From: JANRLJ01 sp034437895
GTDB taxonomy: Bacteria > Chloroflexota > Anaerolineae > Aggregatilineales > Phototrophicaceae
Reading direction: 5' to 3'
Length of the DNA: 24,359 bases
NCBI GenBank assembly: GCA_034437895.1
Contig: DAOTTO010000439.1
Coordinates: 1 to 24,359 of the forward strand
A program made the position numbers and the translations under genes. Numbering within the stretch: position 1 is the stretch's first letter; each line of letters starts with the position of its first letter. Positions 7,298 to 14,840 of this stretch are shown in pieces. The notes beneath the pieces are model-generated. The model saw only the letters and a list, made by a program, of their open reading frames with translations. It did no database searches and was not told the DNA's origin.

Positions 7298-8245
7298 ATG
7301 CGCGCCTTGATTTATGATGGGCAACTTCGGTTTGAACAATCTTCCCTCATCCCTACGCTAAAAGGGGACGAGGCGCTCCTCAAAATTCGCTCTGCCGGAA
7401 TTTGTAATACCGATTTGGAACTCGTCGCGGGTTACATGGGTTTTTCTGGAATTTTAGGCCATGAGTTCGTGGGCGAAGTGCAGCAGGGTGACGATTCTTT
7501 GCTAGGACGGCGCGTCGTAGGTGAGATCAATGTCGCGGACGGCGAATGTGAATTTTGCAGGCGCGGCATCCCTAGCCAATGCAGCCATCGCACTACGGTT
7601 GGTATTGATCGTCATCCTGGAGCATTTGCCGACTATTTACAGCTTACAGCGCATAATCTTTACGTCGTGCCGGATACTGTGAGCGATGGTGCGGCTGTGT
7701 TTGTCGAGCCATTAGCGGCGGCGTTGCAAATTACGGAGGCCGTCCATGTCTCGCCGCGAGATCGCGTGATTATTCTCGGTGCAGGCAAGTTAGGAATGCT
7801 GGCGGCGCAGGTCTTAAAACTGACTGGCGCGGATGTGGCAGCAGTTGTCCGGCGGGAGAGGCAAGCACAATTGCTTTCAAGCTGGCATATTCCAGCCTAT
7901 GAACGGCAAGAATTAGCGAATCGCAGCGCCGATGTCGTCATCGATTGTACGGGTAAGGCCGAGGGATTTGCTGATGCGCTGGCGCTCGTCAAGCCACGCG
8001 GCATAATTGTCCTCAAAAGCACCTATGTCGGACTGCCGCAGGCCGATTTAACCCGTGTGGCGGTGGACGAAATTCGTGTGGTCGGAAGTCGGTGCGGGCC
8101 ATTTGCGGCTGCGCTGCGCCTTTTGGAGCGTGGCTTGATTGATGTCGAATCGCTCATCGAAGCCCGTTATCCGTTTGATGAGGCGCTGACCGCGGTGCAA
8201 CATGCCGCACAAAAAGGGGCATTAAAAGTCATTTTGGATTTTTAA
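7298..8245 (+). CDS. zinc-dependent MDR alcohol/sugar dehydrogenase
   Basis: A 315-residue medium-chain dehydrogenase/reductase. The catalytic zinc ligands are present: Cys36 in AGICNTDLE and His55-Glu56 in GHEFVGEV. The Rossmann domain begins with VIILGAGKLGMLAAQVL at about 156-172 for NAD(P) binding. The structural-zinc lobe is altered: ligands two to four are Cys84, Cys87 and Cys95, but the first position is Asp81 instead of Cys. Overall it resembles threonine dehydrogenase-like and glucose dehydrogenase-like members (GEIN, HRTTVGIDRH, FVEPLAAALQI). The substrate is unknown. It follows secF by 12 bases and has a weak ribosome binding site, so it may depend on readthrough of the secDF transcript. 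It ends just before the bidirectional terminator at 8260-8293. Confidence 0.88.
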   Translation: MRALIYDGQLRFEQSSLIPTLKGDEALLKIRSAGICNTDLELVAGYMGFSGILGHEFVGEVQQGDDSLLGRRVVGEINVADGECEFCRRGIPSQCSHRTTVGIDRHPGAFADYLQLTAHNLYVVPDTVSDGAAVFVEPLAAALQITEAVHVSPRDRVIILGAGKLGMLAAQVLKLTGADVAAVVRRERQAQLLSSWHIPAYERQELANRSADVVIDCTGKAEGFADALALVKPRGIIVLKSTYVGLPQADLTRVAVDEIRVVGSRCGPFAAALRLLERGLIDVESLIEARYPFDEALTAVQHAAQKGALKVILDF

Positions 8246-8259
8246 ATTTGCAGAATGAT

Positions 8260-8293
8260 AAAAAGGGCGTGACGCAAAGGCCACGCCCTTTTT
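8260..8293. terminator. bidirectional intrinsic terminator
   Basis: AAAAAGGGCGTG and CACGCCCTTTTT are perfect 12-bp inverted repeats around a ten-base loop, giving a T-run on both strands. It separates the converging dehydrogenase and histidine kinase genes; the kinase stop codon overlaps its right T-run. Confidence 0.92.
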
Positions 8294-9503
8294 AATTGTT
8301 CAGGGGCAGCGTGATAAAGAAGGTCGTGCCAACCCCTTCTTCGCTTTCAAGCCAGATTTTACCCCCATGTGCCTCAACAATGTGTTTGGTGATGACAAGA
8401 CCAAGCCCTGTGCCTGTTTCACCCGCTGTCGATTGTGCGCGGAAAAATTTCTCGAACATCCGCTTCTGATTTTCTTTAGAGATGCCATACCCACTGTCAG
8501 CGACGGCAACCTGTACCATGGGCGTATTGTCGTCTTTTTCTACCTTGCAGTTGACTTTGATCGTGCCGTCTTTGCGATTGTATTTGATGGCATTCGTCAT
8601 TAAGTTGAGAAGCACCTGCTTGAGCTTTCCACGATCTCCATTGACGATGTGTGAAGTGGGGTCGGTTGTGAACGCAATGCCTTTTTCTGTCGCCTGCGGC
8701 ATCACAATTTGTGCACTTTCTGAAAGCAGTTTAGACAGCTCAAACGGTGACACATCCAAGCGCGTCCGCCCAGATTCCATCTGCGCCAGATCAAGAAAAT
8801 CTGTTGTCAGCCGCATAAGACGATTGGTTTCTTCTTGCATGGTCGTAATCATATCTTCACGGCGTTCTGGGGGCAGGTCAGGTCGCATTAAAAGTGACGT
8901 ACTGGCTTTAAGTGCCATCAACGGTGTGCGGAGTTCATGTACCATCTCTGCGATGAAGTCGCTTTGCCGAAACAGACGGGCGTTTTCGATGGCGATAGCT
9001 GCCAGCCCTGCGAGAGTAGTCAGTGTATTAGTATCGTCATCAGTAAATTTACCTTGCCGCTTATTGAGCGCTTCGAGTACACCGATAACACTTTTATGGG
9101 TCCGCATCGGAACCCCAAGTAAATTACGGCTCTGGAAACCTGTGGCGTTATCCACGACTTTAGAGTGAATTTTTTCCTGAGATACATCTTGGATGACACG
9201 CGGTTCGCCGTGCGAGAAAATCCACCCGGCGAGGCTGCCCTCCAGTGGGATGACAATATCCTGCATGGCGTTAGAAGCCATGTTGGTGGCGATTTCAAAC
9301 CGGAGTTCGCCCGTAGTCGAGTCATACAGCATGATCGAGGCTTCTTCGGTGTTGGTCAGTTCCGTCGCGGCAGAAATAATCTGACGCAGAAGGGCTTTAT
9401 GGTCAAAGGTTGAATTGAGCTGCTTGCTGATTTCGATCAATCGCTCATAATGGGCGAGGACATCACCATAAGCGGAAGTGTTACCATTGGTCGTATTACT
9501 CAT
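8292..9503 (-). CDS. GAF-domain sensor histidine kinase
   Basis: A 403-residue soluble kinase with no membrane segment. A GAF domain (about 20-178) includes ASIMLYD, IPLEGSLAGWIF, and NLLGVPM...GVLEALNK. The phosphorylated residue is His189 in the H-box VHELRTPL of a HisKA domain. The ATPase domain shows the N-box NLMTNAIKYN (Asn304), G1 DSGYGIS (Asp336), and G2 GTGLGL (364-369), all intact. It should autophosphorylate in response to a cytoplasmic or cyclic-nucleotide/redox cue read by the GAF domain. Its start overlaps the sir2 stop by one base (TAATG), so translation is coupled. It is the last gene of the CheY-CpaE / Sir2 operon, making the receiver domain of that fusion its most likely target. 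Confidence 0.93.
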   Translation of the reverse strand: MSNTTNGNTSAYGDVLAHYERLIEISKQLNSTFDHKALLRQIISAATELTNTEEASIMLYDSTTGELRFEIATNMASNAMQDIVIPLEGSLAGWIFSHGEPRVIQDVSQEKIHSKVVDNATGFQSRNLLGVPMRTHKSVIGVLEALNKRQGKFTDDDTNTLTTLAGLAAIAIENARLFRQSDFIAEMVHELRTPLMALKASTSLLMRPDLPPERREDMITTMQEETNRLMRLTTDFLDLAQMESGRTRLDVSPFELSKLLSESAQIVMPQATEKGIAFTTDPTSHIVNGDRGKLKQVLLNLMTNAIKYNRKDGTIKVNCKVEKDDNTPMVQVAVADSGYGISKENQKRMFEKFFRAQSTAGETGTGLGLVITKHIVEAHGGKIWLESEEGVGTTFFITLPLNN

Positions 9504-10273
9504 TAGAGGCTCTCCACTCGCCGCGCAATTTCCGGCAATATTTCCGCTGCACGGGCATGAATAACAACTTCTGCCATTTTATCGGCTGGGGTTGGTTCCA
9601 GATTAATGATAATTAACTTTGTGCCGCGCCGTGCTGCCATCAGTGGAATATCCCCAGCCGGGGCGACTTCCAACGATGACCCGACCACCAGCATTAGATC
9701 ACAGCGGCGGACGGCTTCTTGCGCGTTTTGAAATTCACGAATCGGAAGCTGCTCCCCGAACAGAATCACATCCGGTTTAAGCACACCATTACAGATTTTG
9801 CAATGTGGGACGCGACCATCTTCAATAAATTGTTTTAAGATAGGCTCACCTTCAAAAACTTTAAAACAACTAATACAGGTTGCAGTTCGCATGTGTCCAT
9901 GTAGTTCATAAATGCACTGTGATCCAGCGCGTGTGTGCAGCATATCGATATTTTGTGTAATCACACCGTGTAAAAAGCCTCGTCGTTCAAGTTCCGCCAG
10001 CGTGATATGAGCATTGTTGGGACGGGCAGCGAGGGTTGTGCGTGTCAGCGGTGCGACCCAATCATAAAATGCTTGCGGATTACGCTTAAACCCAAAAATA
10101 CTGGCAACCGTCATCGCATCTACATTATGCCACAGTCCTAATTCTTGGCTGCGAAAATCTGGAATGCCAGAATCAGTGCTAATGCCAGCGCCCGTAAATG
10201 CCAACGCATAATGACTTTGTTTAAATAAGGATGCTGCGTGAGCTATTTTGTCGTGCAGTGTTTCAAATATCAT
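9503..10273 (-). CDS. Sir2 family NAD-dependent protein deacetylase
   Basis: A 256-residue sirtuin, often annotated cobB. All key motifs are present: NAD-binding GAGIS (28-32) and GIPDFR (36-41), TQNID (106-110), the catalytic His125 in HGH, and a zinc ribbon of two CxxC pairs (Cys133, 136, 158, 161). GSSLEVAPA near 205 is the C-terminal NAD motif. It removes acyl groups from lysines using NAD and releases nicotinamide. Bacterial targets include acetyl-CoA synthetase, but none is encoded here. It lies 52 bases after the CheY-CpaE gene and overlaps the kinase start by one base, so it is co-expressed with signalling genes. No clear ribosome binding site precedes its ATG. A role for deacylation in this signalling operon is possible but unproven. 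Confidence 0.94.
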   Translation of the reverse strand: MIFETLHDKIAHAASLFKQSHYALAFTGAGISTDSGIPDFRSQELGLWHNVDAMTVASIFGFKRNPQAFYDWVAPLTRTTLAARPNNAHITLAELERRGFLHGVITQNIDMLHTRAGSQCIYELHGHMRTATCISCFKVFEGEPILKQFIEDGRVPHCKICNGVLKPDVILFGEQLPIREFQNAQEAVRRCDLMLVVGSSLEVAPAGDIPLMAARRGTKLIIINLEPTPADKMAEVVIHARAAEILPEIARRVESL

Positions 10274-10325
10274 CAGAAAAACAAATCAATCTCAAAAAGT
10301 GGTTTTTCAATTACGCTTGTTCCAT

Positions 10326-11465
10326 TTACGCGGGTGATCGCATTGTTACATTTAATCCCTCTGCCAACTTCACAATTTGGCTAGAAACAATCGCAGTCGG
10401 TTGATAATTGACCAATGGTACACCAGCCTCGCTCGCCGCTGCTGCAACCTCTGGCGCGGGCGAAATAATCGCTAAGAGTTCCTGCCCTAAGGCGTTTTCG
10501 ACTTCATGCCAAGCTATTTGTGCATTCATCTGGTGTCTATTTACGACAACAACGTGAACCCGCTTTTTAACTTCGGGATCAAGCTCCTGCATCAACTCCC
10601 GCGCCATGACCAGCGTACTGGCGATGGGGTCTACGGTGAGGATGATGCTGTCCATCTCAACTTGGAGGCGGCTGATGAGTGTATTGTAACCGCTTCCCAT
10701 GTCAATAACCACTGGTTTCCCTAATGTTCGCAGGGATTTGACTACCGAAATACTGGATTCAGTGGGGAAGTTCAACAAGGATTCTTTGGGACGGGCGGTG
10801 CAGAGTAAAGCGCGGAGACCGGTGGGATGGGTAATAAGCTCTTTTTCCACGAGATTAGGGCGGATTTCTGCAAGGGGGTGGGCCAACACAGTTGCCATCC
10901 CACCTGCGCGTCCTAATCCCATATACATGCCAAGATTGCCCGTGCCAAGACGGAAATCCGCAACAATCGGATTTTCGCCAGCGAGTTTCAACGCCGCGCC
11001 GATATTGAGTGTTAAAGTCGTTGTCGCCAAGCCGCCTTTTGCGCCCAGCACACCAATGGCTAAACCTTTGCCGACTTCTTTGCGGCGTTGGTTGGCGCTG
11101 CGCTGTAAAATCGATTTAACCCGCGAGGCGAGTTCGGCAGGATGGGTGGGCTTAGTGAGATAATCATCCGCTCCGGCTTCAAACCCGGCAACCTTATCAT
11201 CAATAAGTGTTTTCGCGGTGAACATGATGATCGGGATGGGATGAGTTTCGGGGTTAGCCCGCAGGCGACGACAGACTTCATAGCCGTTCATATCTGGCAT
11301 CATTACGTCGAGAATGATAAGATCGGGATGTTCGCTAAAGGCTTTAGAAATGGCTTGATTGCCAGCACCCGCCGCAATCACCTCATAGCCGTGCCGCTGC
11401 AACATTAAACCAATCAGCTTAAGACTATCAAGATCATCATCTACAATTAAGATTTTTTCCGACAT
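10326..11465 (-). CDS. CheY receiver fused to CpaE/MinD-like ATPase
   Basis: A 379-residue two-domain protein. Residues 1-120 are a receiver domain with the acidic pocket DDD (9-11), phosphorylated Asp53 in ILDVMMPDMNGYEV, and Lys105 in YLTKP. Residues 134-379 are a ParA/MinD/CpaE-type domain with the deviant Walker A GAKGGLATTT (141-150). The signature lysine of KGG is kept, while the GKT end is replaced, as in many CpaE/TadZ proteins (usual form KGGVGATT). VIDMGSGYN is the Walker B-like segment. CpaE/TadZ proteins place type IV pilus (Tad) machines at the pole, but no tad/cpa genes are seen here. It is the first gene of an operon with sir2 and a GAF kinase, and a 24-bp palindrome lies 12 bases before its start. 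Phosphorylation probably controls the ATPase-like domain. Confidence 0.9.
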   Translation of the reverse strand: MSEKILIVDDDLDSLKLIGLMLQRHGYEVIAAGAGNQAISKAFSEHPDLIILDVMMPDMNGYEVCRRLRANPETHPIPIIMFTAKTLIDDKVAGFEAGADDYLTKPTHPAELASRVKSILQRSANQRRKEVGKGLAIGVLGAKGGLATTTLTLNIGAALKLAGENPIVADFRLGTGNLGMYMGLGRAGGMATVLAHPLAEIRPNLVEKELITHPTGLRALLCTARPKESLLNFPTESSISVVKSLRTLGKPVVIDMGSGYNTLISRLQVEMDSIILTVDPIASTLVMARELMQELDPEVKKRVHVVVVNRHQMNAQIAWHEVENALGQELLAIISPAPEVAAAASEAGVPLVNYQPTAIVSSQIVKLAEGLNVTMRSPA

Positions 11466-11476
11466 AATAATTCACA

Positions 11477-11500
11477 TTTTGTAACATTCACGTTACAAAA
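11477..11500. promoter_or_regulatory. 24-bp palindrome, candidate operator
   Basis: TTTTGTAAC-N6-GTTACAAAA is a perfect 9-bp inverted repeat 12 bases upstream of the CheY-CpaE start codon. A TATGAT hexamer (minus strand, 11505-11510) with TTGCTT 16 bases upstream could be the promoter, which would put the palindrome over the transcription start. This is the position of a repressor operator. A 5' untranslated hairpin is the alternative; the arms are AT-rich and would be weak as a terminator. Confidence 0.5.
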
Positions 11501-11558
11501 GTTTATCATAAAAGGTATGGTGGTGCAAGCAAGGCGAACTATTTTTCCTTAAGCTAAC

Positions 11559-11588
11559 TTGCCCACAATTTAATACTTGCATTATAAT
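11559..11588 (+). promoter_or_regulatory. candidate promoter for the second histidine kinase
   Basis: TTGCCC (11559-11564) and a perfect TATAAT (11583-11588) are spaced 18 bases apart, 75 bases before the start codon of the plus-strand kinase gene. The intergenic region is therefore divergent, with the palindrome at 11477-11500 on its other side. Confidence 0.55.
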
Positions 11589-11662
11589 TCCTCTAGGTAA
11601 AAAGATTGTTTTATAAATGACGCGGTTCATGTTTATGACGGGTAGTAAGGGTGGAATTTTTC

Positions 11663-12862
11663 ATGACCCAGGTTGACGCTCAACATCAGCAGGATCAGCA
11701 CGCTATCCTGCGGGATGTGCTGCACATTATCGCCACCAATCCAGAACCGCAATCGAGCATTCCGCCTATTTTAGAAGCCGCCCGAACATTGACTGGTGCG
11801 ATAGGAGCGAGCTTATTGGTATTTAGCGAACCCTATTTGCTACTCACGGCGGGGACTACTGAATCTGCGCTGCCCACTGAGGAAGCGAAAGCACTTGCTT
11901 TGGCGCTGCCTTATGGTGTTCATATAAATCCGCCCCTGCCGGAAGCTATACCGGTTTTGCAGGGTGGTTGGGTCGCTGCACAAATCCGCATTCAAAAACA
12001 GATCGTTGGCTTGTTTTGGTTAGTCTTTGATTCGAAACCAGAATTTAGCGAGGTTGCGCTAGAAGGCATCCAGTCTATGGTGGATGGGCTGACGATTGTG
12101 ACGATGAACACACGGACGATTGCGCGGCACGAAAAGTTAGGCCGGAATCAGAGCGAGTTTATGCGGATTGTATCTCATGATTTACGCTCTCCGCTGACCT
12201 CGATTCAAGGTTTCGCCAGCATGTTAGAACAGGGGACTGTGGGCGACATCAACGAGCGACAGGCGCATTTTGTGGAAAAGATTCTTTCTGGTGTGAATCA
12301 GATGACGCTGCTGGTTGACAACTTTCAGGATGCGGGGCGTTATGACCCCGAAACGGGTTTTTATGAGATGGAGCGCTCGCATTGTGACCTGACGGAGATG
12401 GTCAGCCGGATTATCAAGAATTATCTCGTCCCAGCCGAAAAACAGGAATTATCGGTTTCGGCGGTGATTAGCGACGATGTGCCGATTATCAGCGCCGATG
12501 TAAATATGTTGGAACGGGCGATCATCAATCTGGTTGATAACGCCATTAAATACACACCCAACGGCGGCAAGGTCGAAGTGGGTGTGCGGCGGCGTAACGA
12601 TCAAGTGCTGGTGAGCGTCAAGGATTCTGGATTGGGAATCAGCGCGGAACATCAAAAAATGTTGTTTGAGCGTCACTTCCGTATTCCGCGCCGCGAACAC
12701 AAGAAGGTTAAAGGCAGTGGCTTGGGCTTGTTTATCGTCCGCAGTGTGGCGCAGCGGCATGGTGGGCAGGCGTGGGTGGAAAGTGCGGAAGGGCAGGGCA
12801 GCACATTCTTCATCAGTATCCCGCTTGACTCTTCAAATTCGATTATCTCTGACGGTGGGTAG
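11663..12862 (+). CDS. soluble sensor histidine kinase
   Basis: A 399-residue histidine kinase with no membrane helix. The N-terminal 150 residues resemble a degenerate GAF domain (GASLLVF, QIVGLFWLVFD). The H-box is VSHDLRSPL with His172, followed by N-box NLVDNAIKYT, G1 DSGLGIS and G2 GSGLGL, all intact. I chose the ATG at 11663 over an in-frame GTG at 11651 because GGTGGA is seven bases before the ATG whereas the GTG has no spaced ribosome binding site. It is transcribed divergently from the CheY-CpaE operon, so it may be a second kinase for the same receiver. The downstream hairpin at 12895-12917 separates it from mutL. Confidence 0.9.
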   Translation: MTQVDAQHQQDQHAILRDVLHIIATNPEPQSSIPPILEAARTLTGAIGASLLVFSEPYLLLTAGTTESALPTEEAKALALALPYGVHINPPLPEAIPVLQGGWVAAQIRIQKQIVGLFWLVFDSKPEFSEVALEGIQSMVDGLTIVTMNTRTIARHEKLGRNQSEFMRIVSHDLRSPLTSIQGFASMLEQGTVGDINERQAHFVEKILSGVNQMTLLVDNFQDAGRYDPETGFYEMERSHCDLTEMVSRIIKNYLVPAEKQELSVSAVISDDVPIISADVNMLERAIINLVDNAIKYTPNGGKVEVGVRRRNDQVLVSVKDSGLGISAEHQKMLFERHFRIPRREHKKVKGSGLGLFIVRSVAQRHGGQAWVESAEGQGSTFFISIPLDSSNSIISDGG

Positions 12863-12894
12863 TTATCTATTTTCCCGCTGATTATTTGAAACCA

Positions 12895-12917
12895 AATCCC
12901 CCTTTTGACGGGGGATT
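12895..12917 (+). terminator. intrinsic terminator-like hairpin before mutL
   Basis: AATCCCCC and GGGGGATT form a perfect 8-bp stem with a seven-base loop, followed by the T-rich GTTGTTTG. It lies between the kinase stop and the mutL ribosome binding site and should lower readthrough into mutL. Confidence 0.65.
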
Positions 12918-12937
12918 GTTGTTTGTAGGAATTGATC

Positions 12938-14761
12938 ATGTCTATTGAACGTTTATCAGAACATGTGATCGCCCAAATTGCGGCGGGTGAAGTGGTAGAG
13001 CGCCCGGCATCGGTAGTTAAGGAACTGCTGGAAAATGCGCTTGATGCTGGGGCAGCGACTTTGCATATCGCGGTAAATGGCGGCGGGCAAAAATTTATCC
13101 GTGTGAGTGACGATGGCAGCGGTATTCCGGCGGATGAAGTCGAACTGGCCTTAGCCCGTCATGCGACGAGCAAGCTGCGTACCGCCGATGATCTGTCTTT
13201 TATTGAAACGCTCGGTTTTCGTGGAGAAGCGCTCGCCAGTATTGCCGCCGTCAGCCGCGCAACACTGGTGACACGCCATCGCGAGGAAAATATTGGCACG
13301 CAACTGCGGGTAGAAGGCAGTACTTTACTTAATCGACAGGCGGTTGGCGCTCCAGCGGGAACGGTCATCACGATTGAAAATTTATTCTTTAATACGCCTG
13401 CTCGTCTTAAGTTCATGAAAAAAGAAAATACTGAAAAACGCTTTGTCGCTAACATCGTCACACGTTATGCGATGGCGTATCCTCATGTGCGTTTTGTCTT
13501 AGAGCAAGATGGGCGCGAGGTTTTTCGGTCTAGCGGGACGGGGAATCTGGCTGATGTGGTGGTGAAGTCATTAGGGTTAGACAGCTTTAAGCAGATGGTC
13601 GAGGTAAATGCGGAAGATGAAGCCCGCGAAGATCGCCCGGCAGTCACTGTTTTTGGTTATACCTCCGCGCCGGGGCTGAATCGGGCGGATCGCGCCCATA
13701 TCACGTTATTTGTAAATGGGCGCTGGGTGCAGGATTCAAGCCTGACGTATGCTGTCATTCAGGCTTATCACACGCTGCTGATGAACGGACGCTATCCAGT
13801 TTCGGTTTTGATGGTGAATATTGATCCCCAAGAGGTCGATGTTAATGTTCATCCGACTAAGGCGGAAGTACGTTTTCGTGACGCGAATGCCGTTTTTTCT
13901 GCGGTGCAGCGGGCGGTGCGGCAATCAGTGGTCGCTCTGGCACAAACGCAGGATATTTCGGGTAGTCAATATCGCGGCTTTGCGGCTTCGCGTCCATCTT
14001 TACCAGAAAGCTATGCGCGGCAAAATCTGGGCTGGAATGGCGGCACACAACTTGATCTTGATCTTCCGCTAGACTCTCCGGGGCAATATCCGCAGCAGCG
14101 TGTTAATCCAGCAGAAACCCTGACTGAAGCTGAAGACCCAACCGCGATTCCGTCTGGATTAGGTGCGCCGCGCAAGCCGCGTACATTACCGATGCTGCGC
14201 GTTGTGGGGCAGATTGGCGCGATGTATATCGTGGCGGAGGGGCCTTCTGGGATGTATTTGATCGACCAACATGCAGCCCATGAGCGCATCCTCTACGAGC
14301 AGTTTATGGAAGATTATGAACGCCGGGAAAAAGTCCGTCAGTTGACTTTGGACGCACAAACGATTGATCTGCCGCCGCTAGAAGCACGTATGGTCGAAGA
14401 AAAGCTGGATGCGCTGGCACTCGTGGGTTTTGAAATTGAGCCATTTGGGGCGAATACCTTTGTGATTCGCAGCATTCCGGCGATGTTGGCAGATCAAAAT
14501 CCAGTCGAGGCCGTCATGGATATTCTGGATGATCTGGCGCTGGATAAGCAACCGGGGCAGCAAACAATTGAAGAAAAGATTATCAAGCAAGTGTGCCGTC
14601 GTGCTGCTGTAAAAGCCGGACAAATTTTGAGTATAGACGAGATGCAAAGTATTATCCGCCAGTTAGAGCGTTGCGCTTCCCCGCATACCTGCCCACACGG
14701 GCGACCTACGATGCTGCACATGAGTGGCGATCAGTTAGCGCGTGAATTTGGGCGGGGGTAA
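12938..14761 (+). CDS. mutL: DNA mismatch repair protein MutL
   Basis: A 607-residue MutL. The GHKL ATPase domain has ENALDAGA (32-39), the SDDGSGIP motif at 57-64, ATSKL, and TLGFRGEALASI (91-102), then LFFNTPARLKF and the DVNVHPTKAEVRF region near 301. The C-terminal dimerisation domain carries the endonuclease motif DQHAAHERILYE (443-454, form DQHA-x2-E-x4-E), plus CPHGRPT near the end, so this is the nicking type of MutL found in organisms without MutH. It links MutS mismatch recognition to strand incision. I chose the ATG at 12938, seven bases after AGGA; an in-frame TTG six bases upstream is too close to that site. No mutS is in the window. Confidence 0.96.
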   Translation: MSIERLSEHVIAQIAAGEVVERPASVVKELLENALDAGAATLHIAVNGGGQKFIRVSDDGSGIPADEVELALARHATSKLRTADDLSFIETLGFRGEALASIAAVSRATLVTRHREENIGTQLRVEGSTLLNRQAVGAPAGTVITIENLFFNTPARLKFMKKENTEKRFVANIVTRYAMAYPHVRFVLEQDGREVFRSSGTGNLADVVVKSLGLDSFKQMVEVNAEDEAREDRPAVTVFGYTSAPGLNRADRAHITLFVNGRWVQDSSLTYAVIQAYHTLLMNGRYPVSVLMVNIDPQEVDVNVHPTKAEVRFRDANAVFSAVQRAVRQSVVALAQTQDISGSQYRGFAASRPSLPESYARQNLGWNGGTQLDLDLPLDSPGQYPQQRVNPAETLTEAEDPTAIPSGLGAPRKPRTLPMLRVVGQIGAMYIVAEGPSGMYLIDQHAAHERILYEQFMEDYERREKVRQLTLDAQTIDLPPLEARMVEEKLDALALVGFEIEPFGANTFVIRSIPAMLADQNPVEAVMDILDDLALDKQPGQQTIEEKIIKQVCRRAAVKAGQILSIDEMQSIIRQLERCASPHTCPHGRPTMLHMSGDQLAREFGRG

Positions 14762-14793
14762 AGATAGAATTCACGCAGTTCAGGAGATATTCC

Positions 14794-14822
14794 GTAGGTG
14801 CGACTCGCCGAGTCGCCCCTAC
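14794..14822. repeat. GTAGG-type palindromic repeat
   Basis: GTAGGTGCGACTC and GAGTCGCCCCTAC form 13-base arms (one mismatch) around a GCC loop, in the 79 bases between converging mutL and the LysM lipoprotein gene. It resembles the ends of the repeat at 23491-23548 and the REP-type palindromes common between genes in this phylum. It may also act as a bidirectional terminator, though without a T-run. Confidence 0.65.
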
Positions 14823-14840
14823 TAACTAAAAGCTGGATTC

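Noticed and set aside
8482..9168. 228-residue open frame on the plus strand
   Set aside because: It is antisense to the well-supported GAF histidine kinase; its Ser/Arg-rich composition is typical of a shadow frame.
10699..11163. 154-residue open frame on the plus strand
   Set aside because: It is antisense to the CheY-CpaE fusion, with no recognisable motif.
12932..12934. TTG as mutL start
   Set aside because: It is one base from the AGGA ribosome binding site; the ATG at 12938 has proper spacing and gives the standard MSIERL N-terminus.
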